DNA of 64,000 nucleotides from Paramecium tetraurelia (taxonomy: Eukaryota > Ciliophora > Oligohymenophorea > Peniculida > Parameciidae): assembly GCF_000165425.1 (NCBI RefSeq), contig NW_001799019.1, positions 3,165 to 67,164 on the forward strand. The letters are read 5' to 3'. Below, piece after piece: positions 38,286 through 51,255 of the stretch. A program made the translations under genes and the position numbers. The stretch's first letter is position 1. Each line of letters starts with the position of its first letter. The notes beneath the pieces were generated by a model, which saw only the letters and a list, made by a program, of their open reading frames with translations, was not told the DNA's origin and ran no database searches.

Positions 38286-39535
38286 TCAAACTTAAACAAC
38301 TTCCTTGCTATACTTTTTATGAATACTACTAACAGCAGTCGACATCCTCCTAATAATCTTCTCGTTCCCCTTATTTATCCTATTGAATGCCTTCTAAGTT
38401 TTATTGACAGCCTAAGTGAATGATTCAAATTGAGTTTGCAATCTTGATTTTATAGGACTGTTCTATTCCGAATCAAATATACTTCTAGTCTTTCTTAGAA
38501 CTCTCTAAGTTTGAGACCCTTATTTATCCTTTTGATTGAAGATCTTCGCCTTCTACCTCGGAGATGATAAGGAATTGGTCTATGACTTATTCAACTTCAT
38601 TGACGATCTGCACATAATTGTATTCTGATTTTTGTGAATGATTGCATCTCTTACGAAGTCCTTCTTTGAAGAGCATCCTTCACTCTCATTCATCTGACTC
38701 ATTACACTTCTTCTCCTTGATTCCAGAGCCACATCCTTTACTAATGATTGGCATTACTTTTGAAAGTTTTAATAGTATTGCTAAATCGGTACTTTTCTCA
38801 ATGGAGATCGCTTGTGATTCTTTGAGCCTTACTTCTCAATTAATCCATGCTATTGAAGAAATTATCGAGCCTTCTTTGTCTCCTCTTCATACTGTTGTAT
38901 TAGTTATTTTCTTTCTGGAGAAGGACTTGTTTTGAATACTGATCGATAGAATAGATTTGTATCATTTTTAGGAGAGACCTCAAAGTTTAAGAATTCTTCT
39001 CCTCTTATCATAGGTTCAGTGTCTTTTGGAGATTCTGGCTAGGATCTTCTTGGCATTTATAGTTACTTCCTTTTGATAGGATCATAATTCTAAGTAGCCA
39101 AAAATTATAATTTGAATTCATCATCCAAAATTAGTGGTTGAGAATTTAGTGACGGCATTTCTTGTTTTGGGATATCAGTTTTAGTTGCAGTATTTTTATT
39201 ACTCTCTTGGTATTTTTGAGTCTTCTTTATCACTTAGAGTTTCAATAAGAGACTTCTATCGTTTAGTAAATTTAAGCGATTAATGGAAGATCTTGCATCC
39301 ACAAAAGTACTGAGTTGTTTCATATCCTCTAATTTCTTATTAAATTGTTCTTCTCTCTTTGATTCCTTAGTGGTCAACCTAATGTTGTTAGGATTGAATA
39401 CTTCAATTTCAATTTAGTTTTGTTCATTAGAGATTCAGCTAGGTTTTTAATTCTATCTTTCCTCTCTTGTTCTTTCTCAATTTGACGAAGGTAGGGTTTA
39501 ATTTTATCTTCCTAGATTGAATCTGCGTAAAACAT
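38286..39535 (-). CDS. Hypothetical basic, Ser/Lys/Gln-rich protein
   Basis: 408 aa with one 23-nt GTA...TAG intron. It starts MFYADSIQEDKIKPYLRQ with a helical N-terminus, then long disordered Ser/Pro/Lys/Arg-rich regions with many SP and RS sites (SPERKQ, RRRSVMSQ, RKTRSIFDSEQNSPIK). It ends with a helical segment (FNRINKGNEKIIRRM). Possible phosphorylation target of proline-directed kinases. No family recognised. It sits 55 nt upstream of the MGCGASK gene on the same strand and about 105 nt from a divergent PEX3-like gene. Confidence 0.6.
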
Positions 39536-39640
39536 TTATTTTTTAATAATTCATTTATTTTATCAATTATATTCAGCGAATATTATATATCATTCATAAA
39601 ATATTTTAATATATTTATTGAATAATTTAATTTAAAAAGA

Positions 39641-40861
39641 ATGTTGCTATCAATTTATAGAAATCACCCCAAAAAGACTTTGTTGTTCTTGATTTTTCTT
39701 TTGGGTGGAGTTACGTACAAATTTAGAGCACATTTGTTTAATGCTTTCTTATAAAAAATGTAAAGCAAACTCACAAAGGAGATGGAATTATAAATGGAAA
39801 AAGGGCAGCGAATTAATTCAAAATTGGATAAAATCCAATAGATTGCTGAGGAATACTATGAGAATAAGGGATTCTTGAATACCATCTCTGAAATCTTAAA
39901 ATTAGAAGAAATCACTTTGATTGCTAATCAATTACAATCGAATAAAGCGCTGACTCAATAATAGAAGGTTGAAATGTATTAAGTCATGGCAGAGTAATTC
40001 TTAGCTTTCGAAGTGTAAACTGTTCTCTTCTTAAGAAAATTCGAATGCCTCCTTCTATTATCTAAAATTCTGATGTTGACAATCAAAATTGAGGACGAGG
40101 AAATGTTTATTCACAATCTACTTGAGCAAATTTAATTACTCATTTTCAAAGAATAATAACTTCACGTATCTGCCATCATCATAGAATAATACAAGATAAA
40201 ACCTCAAACATACAAATATAATGAACAAAACAATGCATAAGAATTAGTCAAATCCTTGGTGTAAACATGTTAAAGAGAATTTATGGATGATAAATTTCAA
40301 AAGAGATTAGAAAATTAATGCAGGGAAGAGTATAAGAATAAAATGAACTAATTTCAATCTTATTATTAGGGTCAAAATCTGAAGAAATTACAGGAGTAAT
40401 CAAAATACTTGGTAGAACACCTTTTAAAAATTAACAAGTCCTTGGGATTGATGGCATTTTCTGATTATGCCACATCTTACACCTTCTAGAAGTTGAACAA
40501 TAGACTGTTGTTAATTCCTGAAATCAATGACATTAATAACTAAATTCTTATGAAGTAATTGGCAAAACATCATAAAGTGATCAAAGAAGAATTCTATGGC
40601 AAGGAGAGTATTCAAAGCAATAATAATTATTATTAGAAAATATTAAAGTAAGGTTTAAAGATTAAGGAAGAGCAATCATCTAGCAACTAAGTAGATAACA
40701 ATATGGTATTAATACAGAAAGTGTTACATGAGTTTAAGATTTTTGAAATTCTTAAATAGTCTTAAAATTAAATGATCAAGAAACTAGTATTTGGAAATGA
40801 GTTAGATGAATAAGCAAGTTCATAAAAATAATCTTTGGGTCAATTGATGTAAGGACTTTGA
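39641..40861 (+). CDS. PEX3-like peroxisomal membrane biogenesis protein
   Basis: 406 aa and intronless, in the PEX3 size range. A short lumenal N-terminus (NHPKK) is followed by one hydrophobic segment (TLLFLIFLLGGVTYKF), then an all-helical cytosolic body. PEX3 has just this layout: an N-terminal anchor and a soluble helical domain that binds PEX19 and imports peroxisomal membrane proteins. Sequence match beyond layout is weak: a block around LEEITLIANQLQSNKALT with VEMYQ ... FLAFEVQTVLFL resembles the PEX3 region with NK...W.. and a hydrophobic run. Another single-pass coiled-coil protein is possible. Confidence 0.5.
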
Positions 40862-40995
40862 TTATTCATATATTATTAATAGTGTATTTATTAGTTTATT
40901 AATACATTCAATTAATATAAATAGGGCTTATAGAGAATGAAATAATATTATTCCCCAAAAATTTATAAACATTCAACTTCTCAATAATAATAAAC

Positions 40996-41247
40996 ATGTT
41001 AGGTAAATAACTGAGTATGAAAGTGAATTAGAATTTAATTGATTATTAAGTTATCCATACCATTCTGATCATTATATTCTTTAATATTTTAAATAACTCA
41101 GAGATGTAGAATCTGTAATAGTTTCAATTATAGACAGCATCTAAATTAATTCAATCATTTAGAAATATCCAAAATTAATTAGATCAGACAGCAAGTAATT
41201 TGCCTAAATTTTAAAGAAATCTATAATATCTAATTCATCGACTATGA
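40996..41247 (+). CDS. Small protein with one TM segment, 83 aa
   Basis: ATG at 40996. A hydrophobic stretch (VIHTILIIIFFNIL) is followed by Gln-rich amphipathic helix (LQQFQLQTASKLIQSFRNIQ). TGA at 41245. No family recognised. It lies 72 nt before the rotatin-like gene on the same strand. Could be a tail-reversed membrane microprotein; moderate confidence that it is real. Confidence 0.42.
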
Positions 41248-41318
41248 ATGTGATATCATTATTCTTAATTAAATATATTTGTTTATTTTTATAATTTTAA
41301 ATTCAAAAAAGAGAAGGT

Positions 41319-44300
41319 ATGAGTTTCCATTAGATCAATAAAATTATAGAGAAATTACAAAGTTGCAGTTTGGATGTTCAATAGAGTGCAATTCGAAATT
41401 TGATATCGAAAATCTAATGTGGGTTGGTTGGGTTGAATGAACTATGTGACAAGAATCCAACAATCGGTTGTATACTCTTTAAATGGATCGTTAATCAGTG
41501 TATTAACACCTAATTATAGTTGATTAATCAAGTGATTGATTTGATCAAGGATCTTTCTAAGGTATGGTTATGTTTAGATAACAATAGCATCATTTAGTTA
41601 AACAAAATTTGAAATCAGACATACAAATAATTTGTGAGTTTAGGAATAAATTGTTACAATACAATTTGCATAACAATAGTTTGGATCTATTGATTCAAAA
41701 TGTAATGGAAGGAGAATCAATTCAACCAATTCAAAATCCTGATAAAATGAACCAGGTAGTGAAGAATTAATTTGACGATTAAATTAAAATTCTTGTTAAA
41801 CCAGATCATAAGACAATAGAATATGAATACTTCCCATTTGTCAAATTAACTGAACAAGATGAGAAGTTCCTTTTTGATATCAGTGTCTAGTTGAAATTTG
41901 GGAATAATTAAACCATTTTATTTACAATCAAGGAATAACTATGGAGAGCATTAAAAGACTTCCCGATTGAAGTCTTTCGTTCAAGATAGGAAATCATCGA
42001 AGAAGTCCTGATTCTATGCAATTCATAAAAAGATGAGAATATTATATATTACTCGTTGATTGCCCTTCAAAAATTCATAACTAATCTAACCACTAGATTT
42101 AGTAAGAATTAATCAGAATAGAATTATAACAAGAATCAAGAGGCTTACGTTAAGGATAATAGAGATCACATAGTATATTCATATCCAACTTTGGACCCCT
42201 CAGCAGGGTAGCAGAAAATGGAGATCAATCAAAAAACCTTGAAGGGTTAAATTGATTTGATAAGCAAATAGATATTGCGTAATTTAACGAAGTTCATGGG
42301 GAGAAGAATCAACATCCTTTTCTTGATTGTGAAGTTATTAAAGAAAGTCAGTTAGATAAATTAGGATGCAGCATAAGATTCAGTCTTAACCTTAATAAAT
42401 GAATTAACACAGATATTTGATACAAATGATGAATCCCTGCATTAATAATAATTAATCCCTTTATATTACATTTCATTTGAACTATTGACCTTATTGCCTG
42501 AAGATTTCAAGATGCAGAGCATACCAAGATTTTGCTCATACTTATTAGAGGCTCAATATGCTAATCTATTTAGCAGTCAATAGATGGAATACCTATTTAC
42601 TAAAACAAATGCGCTCTGTCCAAATTTAGTTTAAGGGAAATAGCATCAATAAATAGCTTTGTAAACTTTGGAGTTACTCTTTTCTAATCATTATACTACC
42701 CAACATATGAATAAGACTGCATGCGAAGGATATGTGAAGTAATTAGAAGATTCCCATTACATTCTCAGTCTCTAATTCACAACTAATTAAAGTATACTAA
42801 AATATATTAAAATTAGAATCATTTAGAGTACCAAAATAGTCAGTATCAATTGAGGAGTTGTCGGTTTTGGAGACAAATATCATTTCACAAAAATAGAGTA
42901 TCCCTTAGAAATTGGTTTACTTAGATTAGTTAATTGCAATTCTGATTTATTACTCTAAACAATAGAAGGAATTCTTAAGTTAGGTGTAAGTTAAGGAAAG
43001 TCTATTTAAGTCATACATGACAGATTTGTTGACAAATGTATAGAAATATTCAAAGGAAAAGTTTGAAAGCTTTAAGAATGAACACAATTATAAGATAAAA
43101 GGGGAATTATAGTAATTGTTGTGCAAGGTAAAATCTAATATTATCTAATAGTTTCTTGATCTCTCTGCAGTCAGTTTATAGATCTTAATGCAAAACTAAT
43201 TTGATATGGCAATCTACTTATTACAACAAACAAAGGAGAAACAATCCTAATTGTCTGCATTTAGATACCTTATTGTTGCTGTTCTACAAGAGGAATTGTC
43301 TAGCAAGGATCACTTTTACTCATTGTCAAAATTAATATTCGATTATAAAGGTAAATCAGATTAATTCTGGGACAATAATATACCTTTGTAGAACAGAGTT
43401 ACTCATTTTTTACAATGTTTCTTGTAATTAGTTTTGGAAGGTTTGAATTATCAGAATTACAAATAGCAATAAATCTACATCAAAAATTCAGGAGACTTCA
43501 TCTAAAGTTTAGATCTGTTGTTGGCATTGAAAGCAAATGAAGTTGATATATCTTATGACAATTGTATTTTGGATGAGTTGAAGTAATTAATGTCAAGCAC
43601 TCTGTTTCTCTCTTCAGGAAAGACATATGTGTTGAATTTGATATCCACATTCAATGAAACCAAATCATTTTGGCTACCTCTCCTGAGTTATGTTCATCAG
43701 TGTTTCTTAGAAAATGTTGGAGAAGAGTAGGTGGAGTATTTAAACCTTTACATCCAATTGTTGAGTGTTGTGAAATAGCATTCTGAAGTGGGCAAATATA
43801 TTGTGAAATATCAAAGCAAGTACCCATTCAATATCAAAGTATCTTACTATGTATTGAAATTGTTGAAGAACAACTTGTTAGATCTTCAACCAGATCTACT
43901 AAAATACTTACAGTCAAACATCTTTCAGTATTACAATCATCTAAATTTTGAGAATTCAAACTGTTTGATCAAATTACTCAAGTTATCAAGATAATTCAAT
44001 TTATTCTAATCATTAGAACCACTTGACTAGTAAATTCTATTTTCAAGATTAATTCAATTGACTAAGTCTCACTTGTAAATTATTCGTTTCTTATCACTCA
44101 ACATTTTGTCATTAAATTTAAAATAACTGAATGCAGATCAAATCAATAGAATAGAAGACTAAATGGTCGATGACTTGTACCAAAGTAATGAATCCCAATA
44201 TATCTACTCTTAATCGATAACTATCATTCTCAAACTCAAACCCTTGAAGAAACTCACAAGAGTGATTTCATACACTGAAAATAGATTAAAATCGGATATC

Positions 44301-46201
44301 GCATCCATTTGTAAAGCTGGACTATTAAGACTTGTTTATCTGTGTTTGTAATATCATAAGGATGAGGCTATCTAATAAATGTACAACCTATAAATAGATC
44401 ATCAATGTGCTTAATTCTTAGTCAAATTCAAAAATGTCGATCAATTATTTTTAACTCTTCATGCTGCTGAAATCCTTAATGTCCTAATGAGACAATCTGT
44501 ATCTAAGGCACTCTCCATTTTGTAATCTTATAACTTAGTTGAGACTGCTATTCACTCGATTCATAAATTAAGAAAGTACTTGAATTGCAATCAACCCAAT
44601 CTAATTGCTGGTATTTTACTATAACTCAGTTTGTTATTGTAATTTGCCACTCACTACCATAAAGATTATGTGGAATTCGAGTATAACAAAGCTAAACAAA
44701 CCAAGCCAAAATGGAACATTGTGTCGGTTATCAGTTTGGCCCTTCAAAATGATAATTTCAGCATTGATAATAAGATTGGAATAGCAAAAATACTTTAATG
44801 CATTTATTAGATTGAATTTACCAAAAGCATAAATGATGATCTCATCTATTCATTAACCTCCATTTTCAGACCACTCCAATTAAGTGATTCCCCCAATGAG
44901 GAAGACCAATCTGATCTGCAATATCAGTCTATCATCTAAATATTAAGTGCCATAGTTTCTGTGAGCAATAGTGCTAAACTCATTCTCTGTAAAACAGGAG
45001 TGGCCAAAACTATAGCACTCTACGTAGTCAAGGAATTGGAGAAGGTGATCAACAAAACCCAATAGAAACCTTAAAAAATGTAATCATCCTAAGTTAAGAA
45101 TTTGAATACCTCTAATGTCTCATTTGCTCAATAGAATTAACTCCAACAATCCCCCATTTTTAAAGTGCATGTAGTGTTCTTGAAATTGCTGTTAAAGTTC
45201 TCAGAAGAACAAGAAGATTATTCTCTAAACTCAAACTCGTAATTAGTTGAAGTCATAGGATTATGCATCGATGCAATCTTGAAACTCCTCTTCCTAGGGT
45301 TTACCACTAATAGCTAGATCTACTTCGAATTGATGAATGATATCCTAATCAATTTGGGTAGCAATCAATTGTGGCAGTCACATCTGAGTTAGCAATTGAG
45401 TGAATAGAAGTGGCTGTTATTGGTGGAACTCAAAAAGCACATTTGCAAAGATCAATTGACCTTATTCCAGAATGAAGTGTTACTGAAAGCCTTAGGAATT
45501 TTGGGTTAAAATTCAGACGTTAGACAAGTGTACATCAGAATGAAGATCATTGAAGAAATCTAAGAGAAATTAAATAAAGGTATATATCATATCCTAATAT
45601 CATTAGTTTGGAGCGATAAGAGGAAATGGCAAACCAATACATAATTCAACGCATTGATTGTGCAGTTTATGTTGAGTCTCTCATTCTACAAAGAAACACA
45701 ATTGAGAATCCTAGCAAATAATTAGTTTGTCAATATATTGCAAGAGATCTTAGTTGATAATGACATCCAATAACCAATATGCCAAGACATTCTGCTTATT
45801 TATAGCAATTGTTCATTGAATGGGAAACTGAAAAAAATGATCATAAATAATCAACAGCTCTCCTGTTTGGTCATGAACACCATATCTGAGACCACCTTAG
45901 GAGCCGATCTCAGATACAGAGCTTCATAATTCTTACTGAATTTGATGTATAAGTGTACTCAAGCCGTTTGTGTATTCAACAAGTAAATTAATTGATGTAT
46001 TGTTGTAGATCACAAGTGTTTGATTGCTTCGAGATGTCAATGAAGGATAGTTAGAGGTAAATTGATAAGATTCAGTTAACCCAAAATGACAATAATTAAT
46101 TAATCAGCAAATAGGAAGACAACAACAATAAGATAAGACATCTACAGAAATTCTTGAATAATGTGAATTAATTACTTAAAATCCTGAAAATAGAATGGTG
46201 A
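41319..46201 (+). CDS. RTTN: Rotatin-like ARM-repeat protein of centrioles/basal bodies
   Basis: 1,592 aa after four mini-introns (26, 25, 27 and 26 nt, all GTA...TAG); the total keeps frame with no errors. The N-terminus (INKIIEKLQSCSLDVQQSAI then RNLISKIQCGLV) matches the rotatin N-terminal ARM unit, which has a helix pair followed by R-[AN]-L-x-x-I-x-x-K-[IL]-x-x-G-L. The rest is continuous alpha-helical repeat without TM segments. Human rotatin is about 2,200 aa, so this is shorter. Rotatin/Ana3 proteins are needed for centriole and basal-body assembly, a fitting role in a ciliate with thousands of basal bodies. Homology away from the N-terminus is not obvious by eye; a different large ARM protein remains possible. 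Confidence 0.62.
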
Positions 46202-46403
46202 TTTCCTATAGTTATTTTACAATTTTAATATAAATATAACGTCAAATTAACTTGAACAGGTTGGCATGCCCTTGTTTGCGATGATGCAATTGAAATTCTC
46301 ATGTATCGATAGTTAGTTGACTTGAGTTATAATATTTTTGGAATTGATAAAATATATCTTAATATATATTCCAATAAAATAAAATTAATTTAAATTTCCT
46401 TTT

Positions 46404-48901
46404 ATGGATCAGTTTATAGCTTAGTTGAGTGATAAGTAAAAAGCATTAGACATAGTGAAGGCAGTGGAAAATAAGTAACTAAATGGTGTCTATTATAGCT
46501 AAGACGTGACTGATTTTTTTGAGGCAATGAAGAAAATCATGAAAGAGAAGCATCCTCCCAAAGAGTGCTTATATGGGTTGAAAATAGTAAAGGATTGCAT
46601 TGAGAAATTCAATACTGATTTTAGGAATAAGGTCAAAAGTGAATTGTTGGAACTTATATACGAAGTGGCCACGTTCAGGATTAAGGACACAGATGATTCG
46701 AGAGGGACTACATATTTCAAAAACCCAGAGCACGAAAAACAGATCGAATAGTATGGAGCAAGTTATATACGATTGGCATTGGATTGCATTAGAGTGTGGG
46801 CCCTATGGTTCCCTGACTTCAAAGGGTATGGATAGAGATTGGAGAAAGAACAAGGATATCTACCAAAAATAAACTATTTCAAGTAGGAATTGATTAATGA
46901 ACACATCAACAAGAACCAGGTCTCATCAACTCCACATGATGATACTGGTTCGATTCAAAATAAGATCAGACAATTGAATTAGTAATTGATTAATTACTTG
47001 CAATCTCACACTGAAGTAAATTCCTTCCTCAAGGATGAATTGGAGAAGATAAACGTTTAGATTGAAGACTTAGTGGTTTAGGAAGTCTAGGATTAATTTT
47101 TAGATGAATTTGTATTAACATATCCAGAATTTTAAAGCGGAAAAATTTCTTATTAAGAATTTAGAATGCAATTTTTATCAAGTTCTTAATTGAAGAAGGG
47201 ATCATAAAATATATTAGATGAATCCAATATGTCTTAATCAATCAATTAAGCATCTAAAGTCTAGAAACCATTATAATAATAATAGCAATACTAAAGTTCC
47301 TATGACTAAAGTTATGTTTTGAAAAATGAACAATAAAATGAAATCGAATCTCTCAGGAATCAATTACAGGCAGCATAGCAAGAATGTCAAAGATATAGTC
47401 AAACTATTTAATAAAATGATAAAAGGACATAAGAATTACAACAAGAATTATAGAATTGTAGAGTATAAATTGAGAATCTCAAAAATTAAAGGAAAGAAGA
47501 ATAATAAAGTCATGATAATACTATATTGAAGGAATATTAACAATAGATTGATCATTATAAGAATTTATATGAATTATAATTGAAATAATAAAATTACGAA
47601 TAATAATAACCATAATACTAATAGTAAGCTCAGCAATAATCATAAATTATTTCGTAGTAATAATACGATTAATAAAATCAACAAATTCAAAATTATTAGG
47701 AAGAAATAGAAAACCTTAGAGTTTCTTACAATATTGTAAATGAAAAACTAAAGATTCATGAATAAAAAGGAAATGCTACTTTTAGTGAATATGATTTTAT
47801 GAATTTGAAGAAGAAATATGATGAATTAGATAGCAAATACTTCATATTGAAACAAGAAAACCACAGATTGAAGTAGACAAATTAAGAGTATGGAAATTAA
47901 TAAGCTAATTAAAGTAGAATTAGTGAAAGCTTTGCTAGAGAAATAGATTAGAAAGATGAGAATTCCAATGTTGTATTCTTTAATTTCAAAGAAAATGACT
48001 TATGGTAGGGAACATAGAATGCAAATTAAAGTCAATCTTTAGTGAATTCAAGGATGAGGGACGTTTCAGAATTAATCTACCCTCACAAGACTGCAGCTGA
48101 GTATTATAGGTAAAATGGAAAGAAGCAATTTAAAGGGACTCTGATTAATAGAAGTGCCTTACAATTATAATTGAATCCAGCCAATCTCCTTAATTATAAA
48201 AAGGCCAGTTTAAATCAATTAGCCACATTATTTTAATCTAATAAAATTGAAATTAAATCAAGATAGTAATTAACTTATGGGCTGAATAAACAAGAATTCA
48301 TATCTACAACAATCAGCATAAAAAATAAGGAATTAAAGTCTATTCAACTTCAGATTTTTAACACCAATAAAAACATTTGGTGCAACAAAGAGACTAAAAG
48401 CACTCTGTTGTAATCACAGTAGACCATCCTATATGAGTTTATTCGAGAGGCAAACGTTAAGCTTCATGAATTGAGCTTAATTAAAGTATCTGTGAGGTAA
48501 TATTAGTCTATTAAATTAGTTTTGAGAATTTCATCCTTTATCTTCCAAGTTTCTTAAGAAATTGCATACAATATTATCATATTGAAGCTAGTACTTACAA
48601 AACAATGAAGAAATAGTTTTAGGGTTCTATTTATGCAACTCCATTGCTACCCATATCTTGCAAGACAGAGTTAAAACAATTGAGTGAGTAAGGGCAACTG
48701 TTGAATTAATGGGAATAGGAGAATGAAGATTTAATAACTGAAAGTAAGTATGCCTTCAAAGCTGTGTTATCCAATCAATTAGAATTTTATTTAGAATTGA
48801 TTATGACACCTTGTGATGAGTTTTTATTCAGGGGATTCACCAGTTTCGATGAAGAAACGTTGCAGTTCGTTTTAAATGGACTATCAAATTTATACAGTTG
48901 A
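46404..48901 (+). CDS. VHS/ENTH-like trafficking protein with Q-rich coiled coil and C-terminal domain
   Basis: 824 aa with one 23-nt GTA...TAG intron near the 3' end. Residues 1-150 form an all-helical domain of VHS/ENTH style (KHPPKECLYGLKIVKDCIEK, LDCIRVWALWFPDF, then LEKEQGYLP). VHS domains end similarly and bind cargo tails or ubiquitin. A Gln-rich coiled coil of about 300 residues follows, then a C-terminal region with beta character (KSIQLQIFNTNKNIW, YATPLLPIS, LELIMTPCDEFLFRGFTSF) that resembles an adaptin-ear-type appendage. The likely place is Golgi or endosome sorting. Domain assignments rest on patterns only; the C-terminal call is the weaker. Confidence 0.6.
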
Positions 48902-48968
48902 TTTTGAAGTATATATAATATGAAAAGAAATAGAATATTTATATCAATTAATCAACCTAATTATAATT

Positions 48969-49942
48969 TCAATATATGAAATAGATAATCATAATCCAAA
49001 TCATAACTTAATATGAATAGCATGAAAATGGTAGGTAACTCATGACTTTTGGATTCTAACATGCCAAACATGAATTAGTATAAGTCTTTAAACAAGTTAA
49101 TTTATCATCATCACAATTTTCAGTAGCACAGACTTCCTAAACAGTATCAGGACAAGTTTCAGGTTTAACGATACTACATTTTTAAGTCACTTCCTCCATG
49201 ATATTGATAGTTTATATATAGCTAAGATTAATTAAAATTGTTTACTCCAAGTAGTCTTGACAACTGCCTTAATAATAGGTGACAACATCTGTATTGGAAC
49301 ATGCTGCACACCAGGATTTGCTCTCAGAGTAGCAATCCTAAGTTAAGCAAGGAGATGTAGTTTACGAACAAACAGTTAAACCGTTTTCATTACAGCTGGT
49401 TGGTCTATTAGGAGGACAATAGATGATTCTTGATTGGCTAGTGAATTAAAAGGATACATTACGTTTACTCATTTCTACAATAACCATCATAATAACTCGT
49501 CACTGCTGAATTTGCACAAGCTACACAAGAATTTGAGTATTCCTACTAACAAACTGAGCAATTGGTAGTAGATTCACCACATACCAAATTTTCCTGATTA
49601 CTACAATCAGTCGAATATCTTGTTTTTTCATCGCAGTATTTTGTTACTTCTTTTTATACATCCTATTCAGAGGTAGAACGGTAGGTGAAGGTGTTATTGA
49701 AATTAATCAATTATTAGCATTCTCCCTCAAAATAGTATAGTGTAGTAGAAATTTTACAAGCCTCGCAAGAATTTTAAAATTATTTAGTTATCTATTTAAT
49801 TAGACCAGATAATTACTTTCTCGTTTGAGCCATAAGCACAAACAGGATGATATAGATCATCGCAAATTTATAAGGTTTCTGCAGGACAATTCATGAAAGA
49901 ACTATAAGTTGAAGCTATGCAAAGTATCAAAATAATAAACAT
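48969..49942 (-). CDS. Secreted cysteine-rich protein with Kazal-like units
   Basis: 307 aa after two 25-nt introns. Signal peptide MFIILILCIASTYSS is followed at once by Cys-rich modules: CDDLYHPVCAYG, then SCEACK ... YFEGEC; CSVCQQ ... SCVACAN ... YYDGYC; and WCAACSN ... YYQGSC. The spacing (PVCA, then C-x-A-C, then [YF]-x-G-x-C) is the Kazal-like pattern found in Paramecium secreted proteins. Kazal domains often inhibit proteases, but the inhibitory loop is not clear here. Role may be a surface or secretory-granule protein. The C-terminus is hydrophobic (VMIWIMIIYFI), so a membrane or lipid anchor is possible. Confidence 0.72.
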
Positions 49943-50125
49943 TAATTTTATTATTATTACTAAATTTAGTAATTCATTTAAATTAAATTTAGGCATAATA
50001 AAGTATCATTGAATTAACAATTGAGATTTATTATTTTTAAATCTGCTATTTAAAATGTTCTCATTAAAATAATTTTGGTTTTTACTAACTTTAATTAATT
50101 TATTTTAGAGTATGAATTGAATATA

Positions 50126-50418
50126 ATGTAGTAGGAAGCAGAGTTCATCAAGTAGAAATATTCAATTATCCTATTTATTTTACTCTACTCTAGAGATTAA
50201 TGGTCAGATCTATATGGAGCAATTTTCAATGCAAATGAAATACACTGGCGGATAAACTTAGGATTATCAAAATTCAACCAAAGGTATTATTTTTATAATT
50301 TAGTTAGATATATCCCAGGTTTTCTAAGAGAAATTAAACAAATGTTAAGGTGTTAAAATATACTCATAGATATTTAAAACATATTTATGAGAAATTCTAA
50401 GATTATATTCACACATGA
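50126..50418 (+). CDS. Hypothetical protein, about 90 aa, one mini-intron
   Basis: ATG at 50126. A 20-nt GTA...TAG intron joins WRINLGLSKFNQ to a basic C-terminal exon ending YLKHIYEKFQDYIHT. Without splicing, the frame also stays open to 50500, so the exact 3' end is uncertain. It contains ILFILLYSRDQWSDLYGAIF. No family recognised. Confidence 0.33.
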
Positions 50419-50778
50419 TAATGTAGAAAAAATAAAGTTAGAGAAATCATATGGACTAAAGTTATTCAAAATGGATAATTTGATATAAACCATTTTTTGA
50501 AATGATCTCTTTATTTGATCTAGTAATATAATTTTGAATCATAATTATTAGGATAGTTCATATAAGTTAACTTATACAATCCAATTGATTTGTGTTAATT
50601 TGAAGTGTTTGAGTATTTTAGTTGAATGAATTGCAGGTAACACTACCTGTATTCAATTGATCAATAGAATGGATGATAATTATATTTATATATCATTGAA
50701 CTGAAATGATAATAGTTAAAAATTGATAAAATGTTATCATAATACTATATTCTATAAATAAATAAGTTTAATTTTCTC

Positions 50779-50973
50779 TCAAACCGAAAGACTTCTTTTG
50801 TGTTTAATTTCCAAACAACTTGGAACATTCGATTTGTATTTACACTATAATTAATTGATACCTCCTGCGAGATCGTTGTGATCTTGCAATTGAGCCTTTC
50901 TTATGAAACTTGGGGCAAAGTCTCTTGTCTAATTTGGATTTTCATATCTTCTTTTTAAACTAATACAACCCAT
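50779..50973 (-). CDS. MGC-start microprotein, 64 aa
   Basis: Starts MGCISLKRRYENPNQ: Gly2, Cys3, small residues and a basic cluster, which is the dual myristoyl/palmitoyl plus polybasic pattern. The rest is polar with two more Cys (LQCKYKSN, SCLEIK), ending RSLSV. Head to head with another MGC microprotein at 51256, with 282 nt between. No family recognised. Likely membrane-associated. Confidence 0.5.
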
Positions 50974-51255
50974 TATCACTTTTAATTTATTATAATATTG
51001 TTTTTCACATTGATTATATCAGTCCAATTATTTACTGGAATGATTTAATTTGGCTTCTAAGTTGTCAAGAATAGGTTTATTTGCAGACATAAATAAAAAA
51101 TCAATCCTTTCACTGTGGTTATTGCTGATGTAGTAGAATACTTAGGAATATTGTCTTAGATGTTTAAAGATAGTGATAAAGTGTGATATTTAATTAAAAA
51201 TGTTTAGTACAAAACTTAAAAATATAAAATATTAAGTTTTCAAAAATAAGAATAG

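Noticed and set aside
38642-38935. Plus-strand 97-codon ORF
   Set aside because: It is the complement of the Ser/Lys-rich minus-strand gene and has no independent support.
39380-39450. Apparent frame break in the basic Ser-rich protein
   Set aside because: It is resolved by a 23-nt GTA...TAG intron; the remaining length is divisible by three.
41600-42860. Frame changes in the rotatin-like gene taken at first as errors
   Set aside because: They are explained by two standard introns of 26 and 25 nt with GTA...TAG borders; the total coding length is then a multiple of three.
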